Assembly: GCA_023138735.1 (NCBI GenBank)
Contig: JAGLOY010000069.1
Span: forward strand, 1 to 62,142
Length of the DNA stretch: 62,142 nt
Source: Candidatus Aegiribacteria sp.
Lineage (GTDB): Bacteria > Fermentibacterota > Fermentibacteria > Fermentibacterales > JCC-6
Direction: 5' to 3'
The notes under the pieces were generated by a model, which was given only the letters and a program-made list of their open reading frames with translations, was not told the DNA's origin and searched no databases. Both the position numbers and the translations under genes were made by a program. Positions 15,246 to 23,806 of the stretch are shown here, in pieces; position 1 is the first letter of the stretch; every line of letters begins with the position of its first letter.

Positions 15246-15373
15246 CAGCGCGAGAAGACGAGGAGTTTATGCTTGCCGAAGTCGAAAGGTTTCTCGAATT
15301 CTCGCAAGGGCGTATTGAGCAAGTATATGACAAAGCGCCAACAAAATGCGGCAGACCTGCACAATGGTACTGA
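15242..15373 (+). CDS. possible short cassette-tail ORF
   Basis: From TTG 15242, overlapping the previous stop, an open frame of 43 residues contains a charged helix (EDEEFMLAEVERFLEFSQGR) and ends at 15373 within an attC-like site. There is no clear ribosome site. It may be a remnant of another cassette gene fused here by deletion, or a coupled small peptide. Confidence 0.25.
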   Translation: MTAREDEEFMLAEVERFLEFSQGRIEQVYDKAPTKCGRPAQWY

Positions 15374-15412
15374 AAGCAAGGCTTCGCAGCTTGTTGATTT
15401 AGAGCGGTATCT
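15336..15412 (+). repeat. attC17, degenerate terminal site
   Basis: Left box CGCCAAC (15336-15342), arms AAAATGCGGCAGACCTGC and GCTTCGCAGCTTGTTGATTT, then AGAGCGGTATCT where a core GTTRRRY is expected. The right core is damaged (GGTAT in place of GTTA). No further attC follows, so this is taken as the end of the array. The rest of the 15,246-15,551 interval contains nothing else recognisable. Confidence 0.6.
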
Positions 15413-15551
15413 GTATCTAAGGTATATCAAAGAGTAAACAATAAACAATGGATATTGGAGTTCTATCTTCAGGACTTGCGTAATGGAAATTATTCGGATG
15501 GACACTTCAATCCTGCCGGAATAGATTACGGTAATTCGAAAGGAATTTGAT

Positions 15552-15902
15552 ATGAAATGCCCCAACTGCGGAGCGCAAGTAGGAAAATTCGATAGTGAAA
15601 CCTATACGTGCAAATATTGCAGATCAACATTCCACGCCAGTGAGTTCGATCCGGGCTGGAACAATGATCAGGACACCTCCAAAGTCAGCGAGATTCACCA
15701 TTACCATCACCAGGAAGCTCCGGATAAACTCTCCATGGGCCTGGGATGCCTCTGCTTTTTCTTCTTTCCCCTGGGCTGGATTATATACTTCATGTATCGG
15801 GACTCCTCCCCGCGGAAAGCTAGAGTCGCTATGATAATCGCAGCTGTCATGACCATATTCATGTTAATCGGAATAGCATCCGGAACTGGAAAACCCGATT
15901 AA
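15552..15902 (+). CDS. zinc-ribbon membrane protein
   Basis: The first 25 residues form a zinc ribbon with C3-x2-C6 and C20-x2-C23 (KCPNCGAQ, TCKYCRS). A His-rich linker (HHYHHQE) and two predicted membrane helices (about 61-82 and 89-110) follow. This is a common but functionally uncharacterised architecture; the ribbon would face the cytoplasm. GAAAGGAATT lies just before ATG 15552. No attC follows its stop, so it is either the last, unterminated cassette or the first chromosomal gene; it converges with the next gene. Confidence 0.72.
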   Translation: MKCPNCGAQVGKFDSETYTCKYCRSTFHASEFDPGWNNDQDTSKVSEIHHYHHQEAPDKLSMGLGCLCFFFFPLGWIIYFMYRDSSPRKARVAMIIAAVMTIFMLIGIASGTGKPD

Positions 15903-15938
15903 ATCATTACGACATCGCTGAATGTGAAAAGTGCTGTT

Positions 15939-16541
15939 CTAATGGCCGCCAAGGACCGTATGGCCCTGCTGCCGCAATTCTTCAGCAAGATCCCGTTCAA
16001 GGATGAGTGATTCAAGCAGGGGCATGGGATTGTAAAACTCGTAAAGATCCTTTCGCAACTTCAGACACTTACCGCTGAGGTGTCTCCCTCCTTTTTTAAG
16101 GCCCTCACCGGTATTGTGCTCGTTGAATCTCTCCTCGGGTGTTCTTCTTGTCTGCCCTACATATAGACATGGGAGTGAGGCTTTTGCTCTTGGATTGTTC
16201 CTTTTTACATCGCGGTGTCTGCGGACGTAAGGATCAAGTTCTATGACATATACTGAACTGTTGAGTTTCGGAGGAGGGTTCATCACCGTCCAGCCTTCAT
16301 TTCGAAGAAGAAGTATTAAAGATCTTTCAAGACAGAGCCCTACTTCAAGTTTCGATCTTCTGCCATCGGAATCATACTCCGTGGTGTACCCGTGAAGTAA
16401 GGAGAGTTTATTCTTCAGACGGCATTTTCTGAGTATCTGGCTTTTTCGTTTTATGCCGGATATTCTGCAGACCCGAACGCAGCGTTCGTCTGGAGATCTG
16501 ACCTCAACAGCGTATACGAAACTCTTATGGGCTTCTGACAT
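15939..16541 (-). CDS. GIY-YIG domain protein
   Basis: The C-terminal half has the GIY-YIG nuclease core: strand VYVIELD (97-103) and LYVGQTRRTPEERFNEHNTG (126-145), the YVG motif with the following arginine and glutamate/histidine positions. The first 90 residues are basic and unassigned, with CVRVCRISG near the start. GIY-YIG proteins are endonucleases in repair, restriction or mobile introns; this one has no partner gene nearby, so its substrate is unknown. It borders the integron end but has no attC. A terminator lies just upstream of its start. Confidence 0.72.
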   Translation of the reverse strand: MSEAHKSFVYAVEVRSPDERCVRVCRISGIKRKSQILRKCRLKNKLSLLHGYTTEYDSDGRRSKLEVGLCLERSLILLLRNEGWTVMNPPPKLNSSVYVIELDPYVRRHRDVKRNNPRAKASLPCLYVGQTRRTPEERFNEHNTGEGLKKGGRHLSGKCLKLRKDLYEFYNPMPLLESLILERDLAEELRQQGHTVLGGH

Positions 16542-16565
16542 CTTTCATCCAGGATCGGTAAAAAC

Positions 16566-16604
16566 AGGGACGGAGGTTTTCTATTAATAAATGCCTCCGT
16601 CCCT
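16566..16604 (-). terminator. Rho-independent terminator after the M42 peptidase gene
   Basis: An 11-bp perfect inverted repeat, AGGGACGGAGG (16566-16576) with CCTCCGTCCCT (16594-16604), followed on the - strand by TGTTTTTA. It lies directly downstream of the - strand peptidase gene ending at 16610. Confidence 0.8.
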
Positions 16605-16609
16605 ATTTA

Positions 16610-17644
16610 TCAGAGGTTGATATTCGGGCCAATGTCGTTAAGGAATGCTACAAGTAGATCAATTGCGCATTCAACATCATGCCTGCTGATAACTGCTACC
16701 GGGCTGTGACCATATCTTGTAGGAATTGAGAGACATGTGGAATGTGCTCCAGGGCTGAATTTCTGCATACTGGATGTATCAGTGCCGCCACGGACAAGAA
16801 TCTCCATCTGATGGTCTATCCCGTTTTTCTCTGCCAGTTCCCTAATATACTCCACAAGGGATGTTGAGCAGATCACACTTGAATCCATCTGCTTGATGGT
16901 TACGCCTTTTCCCAGCTCAGATATCTTCATTCTGGCGGGGAATCCAGGTATATCTCCCGAACCGGTAATATCGACAGCTATACCGATATCAGGTTTTATC
17001 GTCTGGGCGGCAACGGTAGAACCACGGAGCCCCACCTCTTCCTGAGCTGTACCCACAGCGTAGACATCGATCGATGGGTTTTCGAACCTTTTCATCGCTT
17101 CAATTATTATGAACGCCCCGACCCTGTCATCAAACGCTTTTGCTACGAAACAGTTACCCAGTTCCTTGAAATCCGTGTCCATTGATACCCAGTCACCACG
17201 GCTTACCTTCTCTTTTACGTCCTCTTCGGGCAGCCCGAAATCAAGGTAGAGTTTGTCATATTTGGGAGATGTCTCACGTGCTTTCTGTGTGGGTTCCCAT
17301 CTTCTGCACATTACCGCTGTCATGATGCCGCTGTTCCGAGTATGAACCCTGACGGTATGACCCAGAATATTGGCAGGATCCCATCCTCCAACGGGAACCA
17401 CCGAAGCGAAACCCTGATCATCAAGATTGTTGACCAGAAAACCGATTTCATCAATATGCCCGGCCAGCATGACTTTGAGCCTTGAATCTCCAAGGGTTCC
17501 CGATTTGAATGCGATAATGTTCTTCATCGCATCGGTATCGAAACTATCGGCAAAGCCCTCGAGGGCATCTCTGAATATCGTTACAATACTGTCCTCATGT
17601 CCTGAAATACCATCAGCTTCACATAGTTTCTTCAGAAGATCCAT
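16610..17644 (-). CDS. M42 family (FrvX-like) metallo-aminopeptidase
   Basis: All M42 di-zinc motifs are present: H63-x-D65 (AGHIDEIGFL), D172 (AFDDRVG), catalytic E202 and ligand E203 (TAQEEVGLRG), D225 (AVDITGSGD) and a late histidine in RYGHSP. At 344 residues it has the normal length. The family forms large tetrahedral dodecamers that trim peptides from the N-terminus in the cytoplasm; some members are deblocking aminopeptidases. The start MDLLKKLCEADGISG matches family starts. It lies 33 bases after the caspase-like gene on the same strand and is closed by a terminator. Confidence 0.93.
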   Translation of the reverse strand: MDLLKKLCEADGISGHEDSIVTIFRDALEGFADSFDTDAMKNIIAFKSGTLGDSRLKVMLAGHIDEIGFLVNNLDDQGFASVVPVGGWDPANILGHTVRVHTRNSGIMTAVMCRRWEPTQKARETSPKYDKLYLDFGLPEEDVKEKVSRGDWVSMDTDFKELGNCFVAKAFDDRVGAFIIIEAMKRFENPSIDVYAVGTAQEEVGLRGSTVAAQTIKPDIGIAVDITGSGDIPGFPARMKISELGKGVTIKQMDSSVICSTSLVEYIRELAEKNGIDHQMEILVRGGTDTSSMQKFSPGAHSTCLSIPTRYGHSPVAVISRHDVECAIDLLVAFLNDIGPNINL

Positions 17645-17677
17645 CAGATCAACATCCTTTCAATTATATCCAGCAGT

Positions 17678-18613
17678 CTATTCGGCATCTATCCAGCTGA
17701 ATCCAGCCGCATCCATCCATCTGGTGGAAGACTGTCCGGCAAAATCAATATCTTCTATGACGCTGTTTGCAGCATCATGGGGTGATAACCCGTTCTCAAG
17801 TATCTGATTGAAATAGAATATCTCGATAAGGCCGCTGGCCCCCCAGTCCACACTACGTGAATACCCCGAAACGATGAAATCCGGAGACCAGTTGCTCCTT
17901 GAAGATATTATCGCTTGAGGTGTCCGACCTGACATTATCTCGCAGCAGCTGAAATGTATCATGGCGAGATTACCGCACGGTCTTATTGCGTCGACGAACT
18001 CCCTTGAAGATACCGTTCCAGATGCAAGTTCAATACCCGAAGACGATCCGTGGGAAGCGATCACCAGGTAAAGGTCTCCCGGTAGGCCTGATGATTCAAG
18101 ACAGAAAGCATTAAGATCATCCACATCATGGATGAACCTGTGTCTGACAGTTACTCCCGGTACCCTGGCAAACCATGCTTCCAGCATTTCACCGAAGGAA
18201 TACTCCTGCTCAGAGAGGGACGACTGCCATTCGGATTCGAGAATTACCAGCCAGTTGGACGATGCGACCCCGGCACCTGCCCTGTATCCTTCCCATTCGA
18301 ACCACTGTCCTCCTCCGTCCGGGCGCCACAAACCGCTAATGCTCATTGAGTCGTCTGAGAGTTCGAACCAGCCTTCGCCTGAGGCAGTGGGTTCGCTGTA
18401 CGTGAAGACAAGTCTTCCGTCGCGCCCGACGGAGCCTTCAACGGTGGAGTAAGCATCGTACGTATAGTATCCGGTCACATGCGAGTTCTCCTGCTGGAGA
18501 AACATGGTTCCATAAGTTGTTTCCCATGTTCCGGAAAAATCAAGTACTTCCGAGGCTTCAAGGATCAGTGGAAACAGAAACGCTGCAATCAAAGTAATCA
18601 AGGATGCTCTCAT
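17678..18613 (-). CDS. secreted caspase-like (clan CD) protein with N-terminal beta domain
   Basis: A signal peptide (about residues 1-20) is followed by a beta-rich module (25-111) reading FSGTWETTYG... ISGLWRPDGG, similar to small lipocalin-like or avidin-type sheets with repeated GxW ends. Residues about 120-310 resemble a clan CD peptidase: strand plus LYLVIASHGSSSG (H188) and AMIHFSCCEIMSG (C223 or C224), the His-Gly and Cys dyad of caspase/gingipain-like folds. It is predicted to act outside the inner membrane. The start overlaps the AlaRS stop by four bases (ATGA), so the two are co-transcribed. Substrate unknown. Confidence 0.68.
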   Translation of the reverse strand: MRASLITLIAAFLFPLILEASEVLDFSGTWETTYGTMFLQQENSHVTGYYTYDAYSTVEGSVGRDGRLVFTYSEPTASGEGWFELSDDSMSISGLWRPDGGGQWFEWEGYRAGAGVASSNWLVILESEWQSSLSEQEYSFGEMLEAWFARVPGVTVRHRFIHDVDDLNAFCLESSGLPGDLYLVIASHGSSSGIELASGTVSSREFVDAIRPCGNLAMIHFSCCEIMSGRTPQAIISSRSNWSPDFIVSGYSRSVDWGASGLIEIFYFNQILENGLSPHDAANSVIEDIDFAGQSSTRWMDAAGFSWIDAE

Positions 18614-20397
18614 TCAAGTACTGCCCTTATTCTTCTTATGCCTCTGGAGGAACTCATCTCCTTCACTATTCTGAATCTCCCAAGCTCTCCAGTTCTGCCG
18701 ATATGAGGTCCTCCACAGATCTCCAGGGAGAAATCCCCTATTCGGTAAATTTTAACCTTATCACCGTACTTATTCCGAAAAAGGCCGATTGCGCCCTCGG
18801 AAAGGGCATGCTCAAGACTGGTCTCCTCACAATTGACAGGCAGGTCGGCCTGGATGATCTCGTTAACTTTCTTTTCAACAAGAGCAATATCTTCCACCGT
18901 CATTTTTTCAGGATAGCTGAAATCGAATCGGAGCCTCTTCTCCGTGATGTTGCTTCCCTTCTGCTCAACCTGATCACCGAGTACATCCCTCAGAATCTGA
19001 TGCAGAATGTGGGTTGCGGTATGAAGCCGGGTGACCATTTCACTGTTGTCGGCGAGACCGCCCTTGAACTTCTGATCCCCACCCTGTCTTGAAAGCTCTC
19101 TATGCTTGTCGAAAGCTTTTCCATAGCCTTCCATATCAACTGTCATGCCATGCTCAGAGGCAAGCTCGGCTGTGAATTCAACCGGGAAGCCGTAGGTATC
19201 GTACAGCCTGAAAGCTATTCTTCCGGGTATGGTTTTTGCAGGATTTTTCATCAAGTTGGGAAGGATCTTCTCAAACTCTCGGAGACCGGACTGCAGTGTT
19301 TTCTCGAACCTCGATTCCTCCATGGAAAGCTCTTCAAGGATGAACTTCCGGTTTCGTGCCAGTTCCTCGTGAACAGAGGATTCAACATCAATGACAAGTT
19401 CCGCAAGCCTGTGAGTGAAGGGTTCATCTATGCCAAGTTTCCTGCCGTGCCTTACTGCGAGGCGTATAAGTCTTCTCAGAACGTACCCTCTGTCAAGATT
19501 TGAGGGTGGAATACCCTGGTCATCCCCAAGAATATGAGTGGCTGTTCTTATGTGGTCGGATATTATCCGCAATGATCTCTGTGCCTGGTGGTCGGGGGAA
19601 GGACCCAACCCTGACAGCTTTTTCAGGAACCCGAACAGAGGCTGGAACTGGGGAATATCGTAAATGGTGGAGCAACCGTTCATCATTGCTACAGTCCGGG
19701 CCACACCCATGCCGGTATCAACGTTCTTCTGCTCCAGAGGAATGTACCGGCCGACCGCAGTTCTGCGGTACTCCATGAAAACATCGTTCCATATCTCGAA
19801 ATACTTCCCGCAACCGCAACCGGGTCTGCATGCAGGGGTGCATGGCGGCAATCCGGTATCTATGAATATTTCCGTATCGGGGCCGCATGGTCCGGTATTT
19901 CCGGTGGGTCCCCACCAGTTGTCATCCCTGCCGAGGAAATAGATCCGGTCCCGGGAAATGCCCACCTCCTCCCATAGTGCAGCAGCTTCCTCATCCGGGG
20001 GAACCTGTTCATCCCCGGCAAAAACAGTTACATGAATCTGCTGAGGTTTAAAGCCCAGCCATTTGCCGGATGTTAGAAATTCAAAGCTCCAGGTGATGGC
20101 CTCCCGCTTGAAGTAATCACCCAGTGACCAGTTTCCAAGCATCTCGAAGAAGGTAAGATGGGAAGAGTCCCCAACCTCTTCAATATCACCGGTGCGGATA
20201 CACTTCTGAACATCGACAAGCCTTCTGCCCGCAGGATGTTTTTCTCCTAGCAGATAAGGTACAAGCGGCTGCATTCCCGCAGGAGTGTAGAGCACAGTGG
20301 AATCCTCTGAGGGTATTAGTGAAGCTCCCTGAATAAGTGTATGGTTTCTTTCAATAAAAAAATCAAAATAGAGATGTCTGAGTTCTTCAGCAGTCAT
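18610..20397 (-). CDS. alaS: alanyl-tRNA synthetase, short form without C-Ala domain
   Basis: The class II catalytic core is complete (GMQPLVPYLLG, FFEMLGNWSLGDYFK, GPTGNTGPCGP), with a cysteine-rich insert CTPACRPGCGCG. A tRNA-binding region and the editing domain with HTATH and CGGPH zinc ligands follow. It charges tRNA-Ala and clears mischarged Ser/Gly. The protein stops at 595 residues, right after the editing domain, whereas standard AlaRS has about 870 with a C-terminal oligomerisation domain. No second frame continues downstream, so the short form is natural, as seen in some candidate-phylum bacteria. It precedes the caspase-like gene with a four-base overlap. Confidence 0.9.
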   Translation of the reverse strand: MTAEELRHLYFDFFIERNHTLIQGASLIPSEDSTVLYTPAGMQPLVPYLLGEKHPAGRRLVDVQKCIRTGDIEEVGDSSHLTFFEMLGNWSLGDYFKREAITWSFEFLTSGKWLGFKPQQIHVTVFAGDEQVPPDEEAAALWEEVGISRDRIYFLGRDDNWWGPTGNTGPCGPDTEIFIDTGLPPCTPACRPGCGCGKYFEIWNDVFMEYRRTAVGRYIPLEQKNVDTGMGVARTVAMMNGCSTIYDIPQFQPLFGFLKKLSGLGPSPDHQAQRSLRIISDHIRTATHILGDDQGIPPSNLDRGYVLRRLIRLAVRHGRKLGIDEPFTHRLAELVIDVESSVHEELARNRKFILEELSMEESRFEKTLQSGLREFEKILPNLMKNPAKTIPGRIAFRLYDTYGFPVEFTAELASEHGMTVDMEGYGKAFDKHRELSRQGGDQKFKGGLADNSEMVTRLHTATHILHQILRDVLGDQVEQKGSNITEKRLRFDFSYPEKMTVEDIALVEKKVNEIIQADLPVNCEETSLEHALSEGAIGLFRNKYGDKVKIYRIGDFSLEICGGPHIGRTGELGRFRIVKEMSSSRGIRRIRAVLE

Positions 20398-20411
20398 TCC
20401 AGTCCTTCTGA

Positions 20412-21536
20412 TTATATGTTCTTCTGGTATATTCTGTAGATGCGATAGGGTTCAGCCCGAAGATCATTTTCAAGTATCTTTCTCATGGGCATGTTATCTT
20501 CCAGTATCCATGACAGTTCTCCTCTTCCCATTCCCAACTCAATACTGGATTTGATTACTCTGTCAATTAAAAGAGCCTCGAGACCACGTCCCCTGAATGC
20601 CTTTCTGACCCCCAGCAGCATCACTCTCACCTGGTTGATACGCGTTCTAATGAGGGGCGCTTTCAAAGCCAGTACAGCCTTAATCAAGTTTCCTCCGGCC
20701 CGTCGGAAAGCCTGGTTAGCATCCGGAAGTGAAATGGCGAACGCTACAGGCTCTCCATTAATTTCAACCAGAGGGGCAAGCCGGGGGATCATTATCATTT
20801 TAAGCTCATCCGCCATCATATCCATTTCACGCTGGGTCATGGGAACGAAGCCCCAGTTATCCTTCCAGCATTCATTGTAAATATCCATGACTATCGGGAC
20901 TTCTCTGTGAATGTGTTTCACGGAAATATTTCTTACGACCGCCTCGGTTCTCTTTAGTACAAGGTTCCCTACTCTGGACATCTTTGAGTAATCCAGAATA
21001 TCTGAATCAAGATAGTAGGCGAAGAGATCCTTAAGTTTCTCGTAACCGGTTCGCTCAAGCATATCCATATACCAGGGCGGATTGTAGGTCATCATAATAA
21101 GAGGACATGAATCGAATCCCTTTACCAGCAGTCCACACTCCTCATTTGTGGAGAAATTCATCGGTCCTCTTACTCTTTCCATGCCGGCTGCTCTCAATTC
21201 ATCTTCAGCAGTTGTCAGAAGAAGACTGAAAAGCTCTTCGTCCTTCTCTCCTTCGAGAAAGCCGAAGAATCCTGTTTTTTCATGGTGGTAATCGTTATGG
21301 ACATGATTCACAATGGATACGATACGGCCGGCAGGCCTGCCTTCACCGTTTCTGGCAAGGTAAAGCGTCACATCACTGTGCTCATGGAAAGGATGCTTCT
21401 GCTTGTCAAATAGTTCCTTCTGGAAATGCTTTACAGGAGGTACCCAATAGGGATCATCCCTGTAAAGTCTGAAGGGAAGGTCAATGAATTCACGAAGCTG
21501 ACCCCTGGTGTCTACCTGTTCGATTGAAAAGGGCAT
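20412..21536 (-). CDS. GNAT-fold acyltransferase, YghO/bacterial ceramide synthase-like
   Basis: The 374-residue protein has the YghO-type layout: PFRLYRDDPYWVPP near the start, a middle region with PMNFSTNEECGLLVKGF and MMTYNPPWY, and a C-terminal acetyl-CoA-type fold with VMLLGVRKAFRGRGLEALLID (Q/RxxGxG/A site). In Caulobacter the YghO-like bCerS joins a fatty acyl group to the sphingoid base. Here it lies 13 bases after the serine palmitoyltransferase-like gene, which supports that role. GGAGG precedes ATG 21536. A generic N-acyltransferase is the alternative. Confidence 0.72.
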   Translation of the reverse strand: MPFSIEQVDTRGQLREFIDLPFRLYRDDPYWVPPVKHFQKELFDKQKHPFHEHSDVTLYLARNGEGRPAGRIVSIVNHVHNDYHHEKTGFFGFLEGEKDEELFSLLLTTAEDELRAAGMERVRGPMNFSTNEECGLLVKGFDSCPLIMMTYNPPWYMDMLERTGYEKLKDLFAYYLDSDILDYSKMSRVGNLVLKRTEAVVRNISVKHIHREVPIVMDIYNECWKDNWGFVPMTQREMDMMADELKMIMIPRLAPLVEINGEPVAFAISLPDANQAFRRAGGNLIKAVLALKAPLIRTRINQVRVMLLGVRKAFRGRGLEALLIDRVIKSSIELGMGRGELSWILEDNMPMRKILENDLRAEPYRIYRIYQKNI

Positions 21537-21549
21537 TGAGCCTCCAGAA

Positions 21550-22743
21550 TTAAATAATACCGAGTTCCCTGCCGCACTTCTCGAAGATATCCAGAGCCCG
21601 GTCTATCATGTCATCCGTGTGGGTCGCCATGTAGCTCGTTCTCAACATCTCACCGCCGTGAGCAACCGCGGGGCTTATAACGGGATTGGTAAAGACCCCC
21701 TCCTGAAATAGCTGCTTCCAGAACAAAAGCGTCTGTACTTCGTCTCCAACGATGATCGGGATTATCGGGGCTTCAGAATTACCAACATTGAATCCTAAAG
21801 ACGCAAGTCCCTGCCTGGCTCTCTCGGCTGCCTTGTGCGAATTCACGATGAGTTCCGGTTCTTTTTCCAGAATATCCAATGCTGCTATCACAGTTGCCAC
21901 TGCAGCAGGCGGGAGACTGGCAGAGAATATCATCGTCCTTGCTGTATGCTTGATATAATCCATTACCTTTGCCGGCCCTGCAGCAAAGCCTCCAATACAT
22001 GCGAACGATTTACTGAAAGTGCCTACCAGGATGTCAACTTCATCATGACACCCGAAATGCTCTGCAGTTCCCCTGCCGGTTGGCCCCATAGCTCCAATAC
22101 CGTGAGCATCATCAATAATCAGCCGGGCTCCGAATTCCCTGCTGATCTCGATTAATCCTGGAATGTCGGCCAGGTCTCCCTCCATGCTGAATACACCGTC
22201 GGTGACGATCACCCCCGGGTGATCTCTATTATTTTCCAGCAAGTACCGAAGATGTTCATGATCGTTGTGTCTGTACTTGAGATTCCTGGCATAACTCATC
22301 CTGGCCCCATCGATTATTGAAGCATGATTCAACCTGTCCAGATAGATAATATCGTTTCGACCGGCAATAGTTGATATTACACCAAGGTTGGCTTGAAACC
22401 CCGTACTGAAAGTGATAGCCATTTCCTTATTCAGAAACTTAGCCAGTCTATCCTCAAGTTCGAGATGCAGGTCAAGTGTTCCATTGAGGAATCTGCTGCC
22501 GGTACAGCCGGTTCCGTACTTGTCTATGGCTTCCTTCGCTTTCTCCATTATTTCGATATTATCAGTAAGACCGAGATAGTTGTTGGAACCCAGCATGATT
22601 ATGCTGTGTCCATTGATTTCCATCTCCGCTCCGACATGCCCGCCAAGAGGAATGAAATACGGGTAGAGACCTGATTTCATTACCTGTTCAAGTCTTTCGT
22701 ACTCGAAGCACTTCTGAAATACATCGTTGGGTGTGTTGTTCAT
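21550..22743 (-). CDS. spt: serine palmitoyltransferase-like alpha-oxoamine synthase
   Basis: A PLP-dependent alpha-oxoamine synthase of 397 residues: NNYLGLT, GSRFLNGTLDLHLELE, the DDAHGIGAMGPTGRG motif and the PLP lysine in GTFSKSFACIGGF. The family condenses an amino acid with an acyl-CoA (KBL, BioF, HemA, SPT). Serine palmitoyltransferase is favoured over BioF or KBL because of the adjacent YghO-like acyltransferase and the divergent CerR-like reductase. ATG 22743 is chosen because AAGGTG lies six bases before it; an upstream in-frame TTG (22770) is less likely. It would catalyse the first step of sphingoid-base synthesis. Confidence 0.8.
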   Translation of the reverse strand: MNNTPNDVFQKCFEYERLEQVMKSGLYPYFIPLGGHVGAEMEINGHSIIMLGSNNYLGLTDNIEIMEKAKEAIDKYGTGCTGSRFLNGTLDLHLELEDRLAKFLNKEMAITFSTGFQANLGVISTIAGRNDIIYLDRLNHASIIDGARMSYARNLKYRHNDHEHLRYLLENNRDHPGVIVTDGVFSMEGDLADIPGLIEISREFGARLIIDDAHGIGAMGPTGRGTAEHFGCHDEVDILVGTFSKSFACIGGFAAGPAKVMDYIKHTARTMIFSASLPPAAVATVIAALDILEKEPELIVNSHKAAERARQGLASLGFNVGNSEAPIIPIIVGDEVQTLLFWKQLFQEGVFTNPVISPAVAHGGEMLRTSYMATHTDDMIDRALDIFEKCGRELGII

Positions 22744-22831
22744 ATTACACCTTGTCATTGGTTGAATCAATATGTAGCATTGCGAAAGAAATTAATTAGT
22801 ACACCTTCAAAATCAACGGATTCCGGTAAAT

Positions 22832-23779
22832 ATGAATAATACAATTCTCACCGGTGCTTCAGGTTTTCTCGGAAGTCATATTATAGACATACTGCTGGAA
22901 AAGGGAATACTTGTTCATGCCCTTCTCAGGCAATCTTCATCATTGAAGAATTTACCGGATGAATGCAGAATATCTCGTGTTGACTTCATGAACCCGGATT
23001 CCATGGCTTTGGACTTCACCGACGCTGATGTAATAATCCACGCCGCCGGCGCAACAAGTGCAGCAAGTCAGGAGGAGTTCGACAGAGCCAACGCTCTTGT
23101 AACTAAGAATCTGCTGACCGCAAGAGATAAATACACAAAGAATGCTCTCTTCATATATATCTCGAGCCAGGCTGCATCGGGACCTGCAGGATCCGGACCT
23201 GTAACAGATTACGGCAGAAGCAAGCTGCTGGGCGAATTCGCAGTCAGGGATACGGAGAACTGGGTTATCGTACGCCCTCCAGCCATATTCGGCTCCCGGG
23301 ATCCAGCATCATTGCCGGTTATGAAACTTGCTCTGAGGGGATTATTCGTCTCCCCCTGGATAAACAGAGGCGGGTTCTGTCTCGTTTACGTACGGGACCT
23401 GGCCAGACTCATAACGGAACTTCCCGATTATCCTGATACTGCCGGCAGAATTCTCGAACCATCCTACGGGAGGCTTTTCTCATGGAGGGATTTTCATGAA
23501 TTACTTGAAAAAGCCGCCGGACGAAAGATAATGCATCTGCGGATACCGCCTGTCCTTGTACATACTGCCGGATTCATGTCGGAAGCTCTGGCTTCCCTTA
23601 CAGGAAGAACCCCTTTCTTCTGCAGGGATAAATGCAGAGAGCTGCTTGCAAGCGAATGGCCACTCGAGGAAGGACTGACGCACAGGCTCACAGGATGGGA
23701 ACCTGCAATTCCAGTTGAAGAAGCCATGAAAAGCACGCTCCAGTGGGTCGGGGCACTGAACAATCATATCAGGAAATAG
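22832..23779 (+). CDS. extended SDR reductase, CerR-like NAD(P)-dependent epimerase family
   Basis: The N-terminus has a Rossmann loop GASGFLGSH (8-16) and the chain contains the SDR catalytic pair in YGRSK (about residues 129-133) with upstream ISSQAASGP, so it is an extended SDR of the epimerase/dehydratase type (315 residues). Caulobacter CerR, which reduces the oxidised ceramide intermediate, is also of this class. Divergent location 88 bases from the palmitoyltransferase-like gene suggests the same pathway. A nucleotide-sugar or steroid-type dehydrogenase remains possible. Confidence 0.72.
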   Translation: MNNTILTGASGFLGSHIIDILLEKGILVHALLRQSSSLKNLPDECRISRVDFMNPDSMALDFTDADVIIHAAGATSAASQEEFDRANALVTKNLLTARDKYTKNALFIYISSQAASGPAGSGPVTDYGRSKLLGEFAVRDTENWVIVRPPAIFGSRDPASLPVMKLALRGLFVSPWINRGGFCLVYVRDLARLITELPDYPDTAGRILEPSYGRLFSWRDFHELLEKAAGRKIMHLRIPPVLVHTAGFMSEALASLTGRTPFFCRDKCRELLASEWPLEEGLTHRLTGWEPAIPVEEAMKSTLQWVGALNNHIRK

Positions 23780-23806
23780 TTATCTTCACTAATTCAGCGT
23801 GGTATA

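Noticed and set aside
15215-15319. attC17 with left box GCTCAAC at 15215 and right core at GTATTGAGC (15312-15320)
   Set aside because: The left box is a perfect complement to the cassette core, but the arms between do not pair and the right core has an extra base; kept only as evidence for a rearranged end.
1-15412. CRISPR array as explanation for the regular repeats
   Set aside because: Repeat units vary in sequence and are 60-90 bases with paired arms, spacers are whole genes, and no cas genes are present.
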